Below, piece after piece: positions 38,341 to 49,300 of a stretch of DNA of 64,000 bases; the stretch's first letter is position 1, and each line of letters starts with the position of its first letter. The notes under the pieces were generated by a model, which ran no database searches, was not told where the DNA came from, and worked only from the letters and a program-made list of their open reading frames with translations. The position numbers and the translations under genes are program-made. The stretch comes from Xiphophorus maculatus (Eukaryota > Chordata > Actinopteri > Cyprinodontiformes > Poeciliidae). The stretch spans positions 13,721,479 to 13,785,478 of the forward strand of contig NC_036450.1 of NCBI RefSeq assembly GCF_002775205.1, given 5' to 3'.

Positions 38341-39226
38341 TTTGTCAAATGCCAAATTTACACATCAGAATGTTTAATAATGTTTCACTCAACTTAATTC
38401 AAGTATTTTTGTATGGTTTTTACACATGAATATTTAGTTTCAATGTTTAACAATCTATTCATTCGTGTTGAAAGCCTGTACTGCACTGCTATAAATCAAA
38501 AACAGTACACTACACAAACATAAATGTTTGGTCAAAATAAATTTTAAAAAGATTTGAACTTCATCTACACTTTGCTTCACTGAATGTGTTTACCAGATAA
38601 GTACTCACCATTTACCTGACCTAACCTTTGAGCATAACTGAGAAAGCTTCAGATATTCAGTCACTAATAAATACCTCCCTCTCCAAAGGCATGATTTTCC
38701 CTGCAGATGCTTACTTCATAACTTCAACAACTTGTCGCCCACAAAGATGCGACTGTGAAATTCCTCACTGCCATCTGAATTCACCAATCCCTTCATCCAT
38801 CACTTTGTCCGGGCTGTGAACACAACTTTATCCATGTGTTTGGGTTTTCTTTGACTAAAAGAGATTATCCAGAGATAATCTTATTTTGCTGTTTTTAGCT
38901 CAGTGTTTAGTTTAGTGACTGGAAGTAACTTGTTTGTTTACTGTGTGACTTTAAATGAGTCGTTGTTCCCTCACATAACAGACTGCAGTGGTTTCTGTGG
39001 ACAAAGAGCACCAGTATGTGACAAGACTGCAGAGGCCAGAGCTCAATAAACAGGCTTCTTGCTGCTTCCAGCAAGAGTCAAGAGTTATAAATACAAATAA
39101 TTAGCATTGTTCGTTCCACCTACCGGGGCAACAGAGGAGCATCACCTAGACTCATCATATATCAAGTCATTCTCATGTCTTACATCACACTTTCTGCTGT
39201 GCAAGTGCTACATTGAGTCAGCTAGA

Positions 39227-39234
39227 TATATAAA
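39227..39234 (+). promoter_or_regulatory. hspb1: hspb1-like TATA box
   Basis: TATATAAA 151 bp upstream of the chosen ATG. A start near 39258 would give a 5' UTR of about 125 nt. No convincing array of alternating GAA/TTC heat-shock elements was seen in the 200 bp upstream. Confidence 0.65.
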
Positions 39235-39384
39235 GTGTGTGTGTTCAGCACTGCATACCTCAGAGTAGCTTTCCTCCTCAGACCTCCTCCTCACTTGTTG
39301 TTACATGTGAGCAATAAACTACAGCTGCTCTATTGTTTCGTCAGCGTTGGAGCTACAGGAGCTGTCGAGGTTATCTTCAAGGAC

Positions 39385-40499
39385 ATGGCTGAGCAAAACA
39401 AACTTTTACCTCGTCCCATCTTCCGTAGAGATGTGACCTGGGAACCCTTCCCGAACTGGACCCAGCCAAGCCGCATCTTTGCTCAAGACTTTGGGCTCCC
39501 TCCTTTCCTGGAGCCCGGTGACATCGATTGGCTTGACTGGGCAAAGAAGAGGCTCTCTTCTTTCACCTGGCCGGGGTACATTCAGTCCCCTCTTCTGCCT
39601 CCATTGACCAGTCACCGTGGTGAACAGGACATACCACGGGTAACGTGTGGTGTGTCAGAGATCCAAACCGGGCAGAACTGCTGGAAAATCACCCTAGATG
39701 TCAATCACTTCACACCAGAAGAGATAACGATCACAACCAAGGACGGGTACTTGCAAATATCAGGTAAAGTATTGCTTTATTTAAAAATACATTTCTGAGT
39801 AAATCTTTGCTAAAATTGCAATAAAATATTATTCTTAAACATTGATATTCTTTGAAAAATTGGTTTGTTGTCAAGGAACTCATGAAGAGAGGCGGGATAA
39901 GCATGGAGTGGTCTCAAGGTGCTTCAGTCGTAGATACAAGTAAGTTGTCTGACAGTATAATCCATTTCACACATTATACTGATTATTAGACCTGCTCATG
40001 AAACACAGTTGTTGACAAATGAACTATAAAAATCAAGTTAAAGAAGCAGGCAAAAACGAGAAAGAAGTATCAACAACTCAATAGGCTTTATATCTTTATA
40101 TGTCAATAACATGCAGCAAATTTTTCTTTCATTAACTTTCCTCTCAGAAGCAAACTGTGTGGTTGAATAAAAATTATTTGAAATCTAAATCTCTACTTGG
40201 ATATGACTCAGATGATGAAAAGTATATAACAGACATAAAAAAACAAACTATTACTACATTTTTTTTGGTTTCACTCAACAAAACAACCTCAAATGTGAAG
40301 CACTTCTGTTTGTTATATACTGACAAACTGTATCTGTTTAAGGTTGCCACAGGGGGCAGATTTGCAGCACATCAGTTCGGCGCTGTCTGATGGAGTCCTG
40401 TCTGTAGAGGCTCCCGTCTCCGGCACATCTGTCAGCAACGCATACAGTGAGATTGTTGTTCCAGTTCAGATCAAACAGACAGAAGATGGAGAGAAGTGA
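39385..40499 (+). CDS. hspb1: HSPB1-like small heat-shock protein
   Basis: Three exons (39385-39763, 39876-39939, 40343-40499) give 199 aa. The N-terminal region has WEPFPNWTQPSRIFAQDFGLP, the counterpart of WDPFRDW...FGLP in HSPB1. The alpha-crystallin domain spans ~88-176 (GVSEIQTG ... DVNHFTPEEITITTKDGY ... HEERRDKHGVVSRCFSRRYKLP), and an IXI-type motif follows (EIVVPV). Small heat-shock proteins are ATP-independent holdase chaperones that form large oligomers and protect the actin cytoskeleton. Exon structure and motifs fit HSPB1. However, the locus lies beside taok3, where human 12q24 has HSPB8, so a fish-specific hspb paralogue is possible. The reading frame is open upstream of this ATG, but the family N-terminus and TATA position favour 39385. 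Confidence 0.85.
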
Positions 40500-40518
40500 G
40501 CCAAAGACTCGGCTATGT

Positions 40519-40536
40519 AATAAAAGAAAAAATAAA
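40519..40536 (+). terminator. hspb1: hspb1-like polyadenylation signals
   Basis: Two AATAAA hexamers (40519-40524 and 40531-40536) lie within 40 bp of the stop codon. Confidence 0.5.
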
Positions 40537-40549
40537 TCAATCAGCGTCA

Positions 40550-42779
40550 ATCTTTTAATATGATTATTTACTAATATTGCGTGTTTTAAATATTGTAACG
40601 TAAAAAGCATCTAGACTATTTTAACATTTTTGTTTTTAAAATTGAAGAACTTAACCTAAATCTTTCCTCTTTCAAGCAAAAAAATAATTTAGTTTAGTTT
40701 TCTGACTTCTTTAGCAAAATTTGGGGTGAATAATCATCAAAATGCTACTTTGATATAAAATAATTTACAAATGTAATAATAAAACGCTTCTGGCATCTAA
40801 ATAAAATAAAAAAAGATTTTTTTTATAACTGTGGTTCAGTGTGTTTGTATTTTCTGTATTTTTGGGTTTTTGCAAATAGGTCAACACCGACATCTAGAGG
40901 TCAAACCGAATACTACATCCAAGTGGTTCAAAAGCAAGAAAAGCGGAGGCTTCTGTTTAAAAGTTGTTTAGAAATACTATTTCATTGATCAGCACAAAAT
41001 TAAAAGGCTTTCACACAACCTTTGCAACCATCTAAGGGAAGTTATCAAGCTTTCAGTCATCTGTGGTAACTGATATGTGTGGTATAATTCTACTATTATT
41101 ATTTTTGGTTTCCTACCATAAACACTAACCATTTACACCAATCAGTCATAAAATTGTGATCACTTACAGGCAAAGTCAATAACATTGATTATCTCTTCAT
41201 CATGGCTCATGTTATTGGATGAGATATCGGCAGCATGTCAACATTTTCCCTCAGAACTGAGTTGCTAGACAATCATAAAAATGAGAAAGTGAAAGCATTT
41301 GATTGAGACTGGTAAAGGCCAAATTGTCAGTCAGTCTGGCCTCTTTTAGCAGGATTATGCACCCTGCTACAAAACAAAAACAGCCCAGGAATGGTTTGTT
41401 AAGCACCACAAGCATGAGGTGATAAAAAGAGCAGTAACTTCAGATCACAGTCAGTAAATCATCCATGCAAGGTGCTGTACAAGAAAATGGTAAGATCAAT
41501 GCAGAATGCACCACAGAACTTAAAGGATCTATTGGCAACATCTGGAAACCAGACATCACAATGTATCCTTAGGTTTCTGGTCCAGTCCATTCCTCAACTG
41601 CTCAAGGTTTTGGCTGAAAAAGGTGCACATTTACACCTTTATGTGGTAATAATATTATGCCTGATTACTGCACAGTAAATTCAGACTCTCAACATGTCAC
41701 TGGACAGGAGGAGATAAAGTAAGAGGACTGTCCTGCCCCCTCATGGTAGCTTAAGGACATAGCGACATACATCAGGAATGGCATGTCAATAAAGCGAAGC
41801 AGAAGAAACAAATGTTTAAAAAGTGGCAGTTGCACCGTCACATCAGAGGTCAGAGATTAAAACAACACAGCCAAATTCAATTCCACTTGTTATTCTCTTA
41901 TACATACATGCTAGTGTTAGCACTGCTGCACAGCTAACTTTTACAGGATGTTAGAATAGCAGCTGTTTAAAAATCCCTTCACTCATTACTTCACAATCTA
42001 TGGGACTGTGTATGATCTGGTTATTAATTTGTGTTATGAGCAATTGTGTAACTTTAATGACAATGATCATGGTGAAAACATTTATGTTGCCAGTGTTTGT
42101 AGCATTCAAATTGATGAAAGCAAAGGTAGAAAAGTTTTGTGTCAGTATTATTCAGACATGTTGTAAGAAGTCAGATCTAGTTTATTCTATTTTTTTCTTC
42201 ATAATACAGTAATCAGACAGCATTTGAAGCTCCATATAATCCAATTTGATCTTTAAGAAAAACAATGTTACATCATAATAAAGGTATGAAAGCTGTAAAA
42301 AAAATGTGTTTTATATTGTAAATCCCTTACATCATGGAACATTATTCGTCTCATATTACAGATGTCTTAAAAGATGATAGTTAAAAAAAGGAAGAAAAGA
42401 AAAATTGCATCCCTTTAGAAATTACCTCAGCCTTGTTGAGATGTGCCTCTACTGTTGTGTCTCTTTAAAGGAAGGGGGAGTGTAGGAAAGGGACAGAGGA
42501 AAGAGATGAATAGAAGGCACCAGAACCACCTACCATGACCAAGTCCGCTGTAAATGTAGGGCAGAAATTCGAGTGGAGTACAAGCGGATCATTGAACGAC
42601 ACATTCGTGGAAAAATCATGTTTGGATGTGCCTTATCAGAATCAAGTGTTTTTCAACATGGTACCACATTCGATCACAGGAAGACAGGGAAACCATTTTT
42701 TTTCCCAAATATCTCCTGCATTTTGAAACGGAAAAGAAGAGAGTCAGGAAGACACATTACTGAGGTATCTTTCTGATTA
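40550..42779. other. spacer between hspb1-like and the taok3 exons
   Basis: Repeat-bearing AT-rich DNA: an internally deleted Tc1/mariner element at 41134-41672, then unassigned sequence. The stretch 42535-42740 has short open frames that match nothing I know. I looked for TAO kinase-domain motifs (HRDIKAGN, GTPYWMAPEV and similar) in all frames by eye and saw none. Confidence 0.5.
41134..41672 (+). mobile_element. internally deleted Tc1/mariner-type element
   Basis: Starts TACACCAATCAGTCATAAAA and ends 'ataatattatgcctgattactg', imperfect inverted ends of a well-known fish Tc1/mariner family. Between them come 'gattatctcttcatcatggctc', 'gggccaaattgt'-like sequence, then after a large internal gap 'agcaggattatgcaccctgctac' (transposase ...QDxAPCYKTKT) and 'cttaaaggatctattggcaac'. 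The transposase is far too short and interrupted to work. Confidence 0.75.
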
Positions 42780-43340
42780 TCCATGGTAGGCTTTGTATAA
42801 TTCGCCTTCATCCAGCGGAGCCGTTTAATTCCTCCTGTTTTCCGAGAGGAGGACGCCAGAGAGCGAACGACTACATCCAGAGGCTGCTCCTTTCGGTGTT
42901 GCCTGCAATTGGTTTGGCAATGCCCTTTTCTCTCATAGGAAGGACTTGCACGCAGTAGCCGGGGAGCAAGCAGGGGAAAGGATGCATTTAACGCTGGATG
43001 CGTGCTGCTTTCGGGGAGATTCGGCACTGACAGCAGCTCCAGCGGGAAAAACGAGCGCGGAGGGCCTGGGAAGCACCCAGCCCCACTATCTCCTCCTTTT
43101 CCTCCCCCCTGCAGGACCATGCTTGCGTGAGGGATGAGGCCGTGCACAGGGACGCCAGGCCAGAGCTGCGGCCTACATCTAACCAGAGTCGGTCTCTCGA
43201 CTGCCAGATCTGTGAACACATCACCACCATCAAATCAGCACCTTTGGTACGCTGCGCGCCCGAGTTCCGCCGTTTGCATGAAAATACGCGCGCGCGCGTG
43301 CACGGGCGCGCGCAAAGTGTCTGTGTTCTCAGCTGTACAG
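42780..43340 (+). promoter_or_regulatory. CpG-rich island around the first visible taok3 exon
   Basis: GC- and CpG-rich compared with flanks, with a CG/TG alternating run at 43286-43315. It overlaps the exon 43115-43246, so it may be an exon-associated island or an internal promoter. There is no TATA box. The exon itself begins at a strong polypyrimidine tract plus CAG, so it is an internal exon of some transcript rather than a first exon. Confidence 0.45.
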
Positions 43341-46300
43341 CTGTAGTCATGGCAACCAGATCCAGTTAATGGATGTCATCCCCCCCCCCCCCCCCCCCCC
43401 CCATCTTTAGTTTCCACTCTGCCTGCGCTTTTATGTGTGTGGATTGCGTTTGTAAGGACAAATATCTGCCAGATGCCTTCAGTTCCAGCCGTCTTGGTTT
43501 TTATTATAAAATGTGAAAGGTGTCATTAAAGATATTCCTATTATTCTGATTGGAGAGAGGTGTCTTGATCAGCCTTTTGTCAAATATTTTTTGTTCATTG
43601 CGCTAGCTTTTCGTCAAACCTGGCATTAAAGAGAAAAAACTGCAACAAAATTTGATCCTGATCAACAGAGCTGACACTTTTTATGGGCTTTGATGTGATT
43701 TACCCGCACAAAGTGGCACGTCATTGTGAAACGGAGGGAAAATTTAACTTTTCCCCACCCCTCAAAAAAGCTCTGATGTGCCGAGGCTTTATATGACTCT
43801 AAGCTGAGATTTTTAAGGATTTTTTTTTTTGACGGTCAATTTTAGAAGAACTCCCACAATTCCTCAGTTTGATTTATATAGCTCTGCTTGATGGTTCAGA
43901 GTTGTTTTCCACCAAGATCAATGTGGATTTTGCTCCTTAATGTTCTCATTAGTTCTGACCAACTTCCCTGTTCCTGCTAAAGAACATTTCCCCACAGCAT
44001 GATGCTGCCACCACCATGTCACTGTGGGGGTGGTCTGTTCAGGGTTATTGTTTCATATGTTTGCTTTGTTTCTAAGAAGTCCACCCTTTAAGCTGGACTT
44101 CTTATGCATTTGTGTTAGTTATTGTTCCTATTATTGGACAAAGAACTGAACAGCACGCCTTTAGATGGGATATAGTTTTGTTATCTACTTCTGCTTTAAA
44201 CTACTCAACACTGCTATCCCTGATCTGTATGATGTGCTCCCTTGTCTTTATGATGCAGTTTGCTCACTAATCTTCTCTAACAAAACCGAGGCCTTCACAG
44301 AACAGCTTTATTTATGAGGGTTAAATTACACACAGGATGATCCTGTCTATAGGGCACTCAGAAGGTCATAGGTTGAACTGGATATTATTTGGAAGCAGAA
44401 AGGTAAAGGGGACTGAGCCACACTTTTCAGATTCCTTTTTTTACACTTAAATTTTTGAACACAACCATTTTACTTTCAGTTGTGTGGATGTAACTCTGTG
44501 ACAATAAGCAGAAAAGCTGTAAGAAGATGTAAACACACTGACTGAATCCCACGATTAGTGAGGTTTGAAAAAGGCCCAAGGACAGAGACCGACTGTGGCA
44601 CAATGAGAATTTTAATAATGAGACAGCAAGAAGACTTACAAAACTCAGAGAAACACATGGGGACTGGAGAACAATAATGGTAAAAGGAGAATAAAAATAA
44701 AATAAAAAAAATCAAACACAGTGGAGTGTGATTGTAGACAAGAGGCAGGTGGTTGATAACTAACAGGGTGTAGCTGGGAGAGGAAGAGAAAATGAATAAT
44801 TAACACTAGGGGCAGAACTGAGACTCAAAGAAACTACAAAGCCGTACAAAAAGAATGATACTGATCTAAGAGGGCTATATGCAAAATCACAAGAATAGTT
44901 GCAGAAACTGTAATTCTATATAATGGACAGATACAGAAATAAATTTCAAACAACAATGAATGCAGGAACCAGAATAGGGCATTGCAAAACATGTTAAGCA
45001 ACAACAAGGAACAGAAACATAATCAACCCTAAAACCAAACACCAAGAAGCTTAAGAGAAAACTAAAAATAAACACAAAAATCACAACAAGACAAATGCTC
45101 TAGGCTCAAGAAAATCCCACACACTTATTTAAAGACTTAATCGAAAGTATAACTCTGCAAAAGCTGTTTTAAAAGGTCGCTGCACATTGCTCAGTCAGGG
45201 TAATGAAGCCACATCAACCATGTTCTTTGTCGAAACACCAAGATTTTCATCTAGTGGTAATGATGTCCAATTAAGCAGCTCATAAAGTTTGTAATGGTGA
45301 GTCCTTGCTTTTGCACCTGTTATAAATCACATAACAGCATTACAAACTATGTCTACTTTTTGAAAAGACCATGCAGTTTCATTATTCTAAATTACATCAT
45401 CAATGTCTAATAACCTAAAGTAACCTGTGTGCACAAGTGTGCAAAACTTTAAACTGATACTTTGTTGAAGCAGATTTTAATTCACCTTCAACTTTGAGTC
45501 TTCTTTAGGTCACAACTGATATCAACTACAATGAAACTGACCTAAATAAAAGTTCAGCTGTCCTAGTAAGATTATTTGCATCTTTTAACTATTTATAAAG
45601 TCTCAGAATTATGTAATTTTACTCCTGATTTTGTATCAATCAGGAGAAGGATAGAAATGGCACAATGTAGAGTGTCCTGTACAACTGGTCAGATAAAACA
45701 TAGCAAAAACTGGACATTCTCTTTAAGCTGATGAAAAAACAAAAGGGAAACTAGACATGGAGGCCAAGAAAGGAATGTTTTTGAGTGATGTAGCCAGAAT
45801 TCAGAGCTAAATTTGACAGAAAATATATGGAACCACATGCAAGGAAGAGAATTCCTCATAATCTTGCAGCTAGAGTGGGCAATGCTGATTAAAATGATGA
45901 TTAAAACCCATTAAATAAGACTGAAAGCTGAGGTTGAATCAAAACTTCCAGAGAGTATTAGTTTAAGGTTTTACACACTTATGCAACTACTTTATGGTTC
46001 ACTTCTCTTTATTTTGTTAGGTGAATGTGACGGCAATGTTTGAAAGTTTTTATTTTGCCTTTGCTTTCGCCTGCTCAGCTTCTTTCCCTTCCTGCGTTCT
46101 CCTGTCCAGGGCATCAAGTAGATCCAGGAGCATGAGCAGGACTTTGAGCTGCGGGAGCAGATGTCTGGGTATAAGCGCATGCGGCGACAGCACCAGAAGC
46201 AGCTGATCGCCCTGGAGAACAGGCTAAAGGCCGAGATGGATGAGCACATGCTCAGGCTGCAGAAGGAATTAGAAACTCATGCGAACAACACTTACATTGA

Positions 46301-49300
46301 ACTGGAACGGCTGGCCAAACGCCATGTTGCTCAAACGGATAAAGAGGTATAAACAGCAGCTAGTTATGAATGAGCAGGAGACTAAGGAGGGATTTAAGTC
46401 TCATTTGTGTCTGTAGAAACGTGAGCATGTTCAGGATGGAGTGATTATTTCACTGTCTGTTCACAGATGAAATCAGTTGCAGCAGAGGAGAGGAGAATAC
46501 AGCAACAGATTGTTGCTCAGCAAAAGAAAGAGCTGACTGGTTTCTTGGAGAGCCAGAAGAAGGAATACAGGCTTTGCAAAGACAAGATCAAGGATGTAAC
46601 TATCACCAGCAGATACGTTCATGCGTGAATTCTGCTGAAGACATCTTCAGCATCTCCAACCTTCGATCCTGTTTGTGCTTTGTTGCAGGAGATGAGTGAG
46701 GATACTTGTGCAACCAAGGAAGAGAAACAGGAACGACTGTCCAGGTACAAAGAAACAATGCAGCACTCCCAGGCTGAGGAGGAAGCTCACCTGCTGGCCC
46801 AGCAGAGGCTGGTCTATGACCGCAGCTGCCGGGCCCTCAAACGCAGGAGTCTGATCAGGCGGCACGAGTTTGAACAGGAGCAGCTAAGAGAGGTAATGGG
46901 ATTTTCTGTCATTGCGCATCACTCAGCATTCAGGCTGTGAAGGCTGCCGCTGGTTTAGGGGAAATATCTTCTGTTTTCTGAGAAATTGTTTGTGACAAGA
47001 TTCCAAGAAATAATCACATGAAGCTGTTTCTTGGTAATTTGTTTAACTTTTTCATTCATTTTAATGCGGTACACAAGATAAAATTTCTCTGTTACCTTTC
47101 ACGTGTTATTCTTTGCAACTTGAGTATTATGACTACTTTAAAGTGTCTGGGAAAATTCTTTATTTCCTTTAAAAACCTTAAAAACAGATAGCTATCTTGG
47201 TAAACCTGCTAAAAAATTCCTGCAATAAATTTCTGCTCTCAATTCTTTTTGTTAAAATCATCAAATATTCGCCATGCAGGTTTTGTGAGATTCAGGAGGA
47301 AAGAACGGTTTGTCATGAAAACCTTGTGCATTTAGTTTGGCTTGGCGTAAAATAGCACATCACCAGCATAGATTAAAAACACAAAAGTGTAAGAAGCAAA
47401 AACATACAATTTATGTTTCAGATGTCAAATTTTGTCATCTTGTCAATGGGGCTTGTCAGACTGAAAACTAATGGCTATGAAATGTAATGTTGGGAATAAA
47501 TACATGAATAAATAAGTACATAAGACATAAAAAATGCAAAACTGCTCTGAAACATCGTGTTGCAGGAGCTGAACAAAAAGAGGACACAGAAGGAGATGGA
47601 ACATGCCATGATGATCCGGCAGGATGAGTCCACCCAGGACCTGGAGCACCGGCAGCTACAGATGCTGCAGAAGCTGCGTGTGGAGCTCCTGAGGCTGCAG
47701 CACCAGACCGAGCTGGAAAACCAGGAGGAGTACAACAGCCGACGACAGACAGAACTGCACAGAAAACACACTCTGGAGCAGCGGCAGCAGCCCAGAAACC
47801 TAAAGGTGTTTGAGAAATCCTGCTTAGTTTTTTATTGTTTATTTAAACTTCATTGCTAATTGGGATTTATGTCTTCCTTACCTTTTCACAGACCCTGGAG
47901 ATGCAGATCAAAAAACAGTTTCAGGATACTTGCAAGGTGCAGAACAAGCAGTACAAGGCTCTTAGGAACCATCAGCTGGAAGTGTCTAACAAAGGCGACC
48001 ACAAAACTATCCTGAAGAACCTGAAGGAGGAGCAGACTCGGAAACTGGCTATACTGGCTGAGCAGTACGAACAGAGCATCAACGATTTGATGGCCTCACA
48101 AGCGGTACATCGTATTGTCTTTTCAAAAGCATCATTATTCTTCATCTTTTGGATAGTTGTTTGATAGCAGAATCTTGACAATATATAACGTGGACACCAA
48201 CATTTCCCGTTTCTCACTTTTTTCCCCCCAATCGTTTAATTTTCCAGATGCGACTAGAAGCAGAGCAGGAAGGTGAGATCCAAGCTCTGAAACAGCAGCT
48301 GAAGCAAGAGATGGAGCTCCTGGACGCCTACCAGAAAAAAACCAAGTCCCAAATGGAGACCCAACACGAGCGAGAGCTCCAGAAACTTGAGCAGAAGGTT
48401 TCCATTCGGAGAGCACACCTTGAACAGAAGGTAAAATCAGAGCATAAAATACTTCACGAGACAATAGCTGCTGATACTACATTATCAGTGGAGCATATAT
48501 TATCTGATTAATAACTTTATTATTCAGATACTCTAATCCAGGGGTGTCAAACTCAATTTCACCAAGGGCCACTTCAGCATATTGGCCACCCTCAATGGGC
48601 CACGTTGACGGTATAAATCAGGAATGAACAAGTGCAGTCCTCCAGACTGCAACTTTTAGATGTGTCCCTGCTAAAACATACCCCAGACAAAAAGTTGACT
48701 TCCCTCATTAGCAGCAACTCAGTTCTGTAGAGGCCTATGAATGAGTTTATGATCCAGGTGTGTTAGAGAAAGAACATCTAAAGTTGCAGAGTGATAGGTC
48801 TGGAAAACTAGACTTGGGCAACCCTAGCATAAACGTATGAAAATACAATGTTAAAAATAAATTAAACAACACCTCATATTGTTAAATAACTGATTTTATG
48901 TATTCAAGTTTTAAATATTACATTTGCATGGATGCAAAATTACTGCTCAGTTTAAAAATATGCTCAGTATTTTTAAACTGCTCAGCTAAACTTCGCTCTT
49001 TAGCTCGTTAGCTTGTCGATGTTTCAGTTTTATTCGCTGGGGAAATTAATCTTTGTCTGCTTTAAAGATAAGCAGACAAAGAATAAAAACAAGTTTTGAT
49101 ATTAACTCTCAACTTCATTCACAAAACCTTTTCCTTATTTATTACACAACGAACATGTATTTCACATAAGAACAAAACAATGAGGTGATGTTGCCTGTCC
49201 TTGAACACAAAGCTGATCCTCTTCACCCTGTCACCAACTCACACACATCCTCATTGTGTTCTGTAAATAAACACAAAACAAGCAAAATCAATAAACTATA

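Larger units (their letters stand above)
37010..39226. other. intergenic, susd2 to hspb1-like
   Basis: AT-rich spacer holding an L1-type fragment (37655-37760) and an interspersed repeat (38235-38340). No gene seen elsewhere in it. Confidence 0.5.
43247..46121 (+). other. taok3 intron after the first visible exon
   Basis: Contains a CG-alternating run and a poly-C tract right behind the exon, a Tc1-like remnant (43890-44100) and AT-rich sequence. The block 44570-44860 looks like a decayed repeat, but I cannot assign a family. Confidence 0.45.

Noticed and set aside
39235-39384. Earlier in-frame ATG for the hspb1-like gene
   Set aside because: It sits one base after the TATA box, upstream of any plausible transcription start, and the added residues are unlike the family.
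40893-40908. Second CTCF-like site
   Set aside because: It differs from the core consensus at a key G, so it is too weak to list.
42535-42776. Overlapping 63- and 67-codon frames just before the taok3 CpG island, considered as missing kinase exons
   Set aside because: Residues do not match any part of TAOK kinase domains, and the segment has no consistent frame or splice pattern.
42674-43219. 181-codon open frame on the minus strand
   Set aside because: It overlaps, in antisense, the taok3 exon 43115-43246 inside a GC-rich island, where long spurious frames are expected. Residues match nothing I know.
46104-46121. Alternative acceptor CCAG at 46107-46110 for the second taok3 exon
   Set aside because: It would put a TAG stop directly before IQEHEQD in the required frame.
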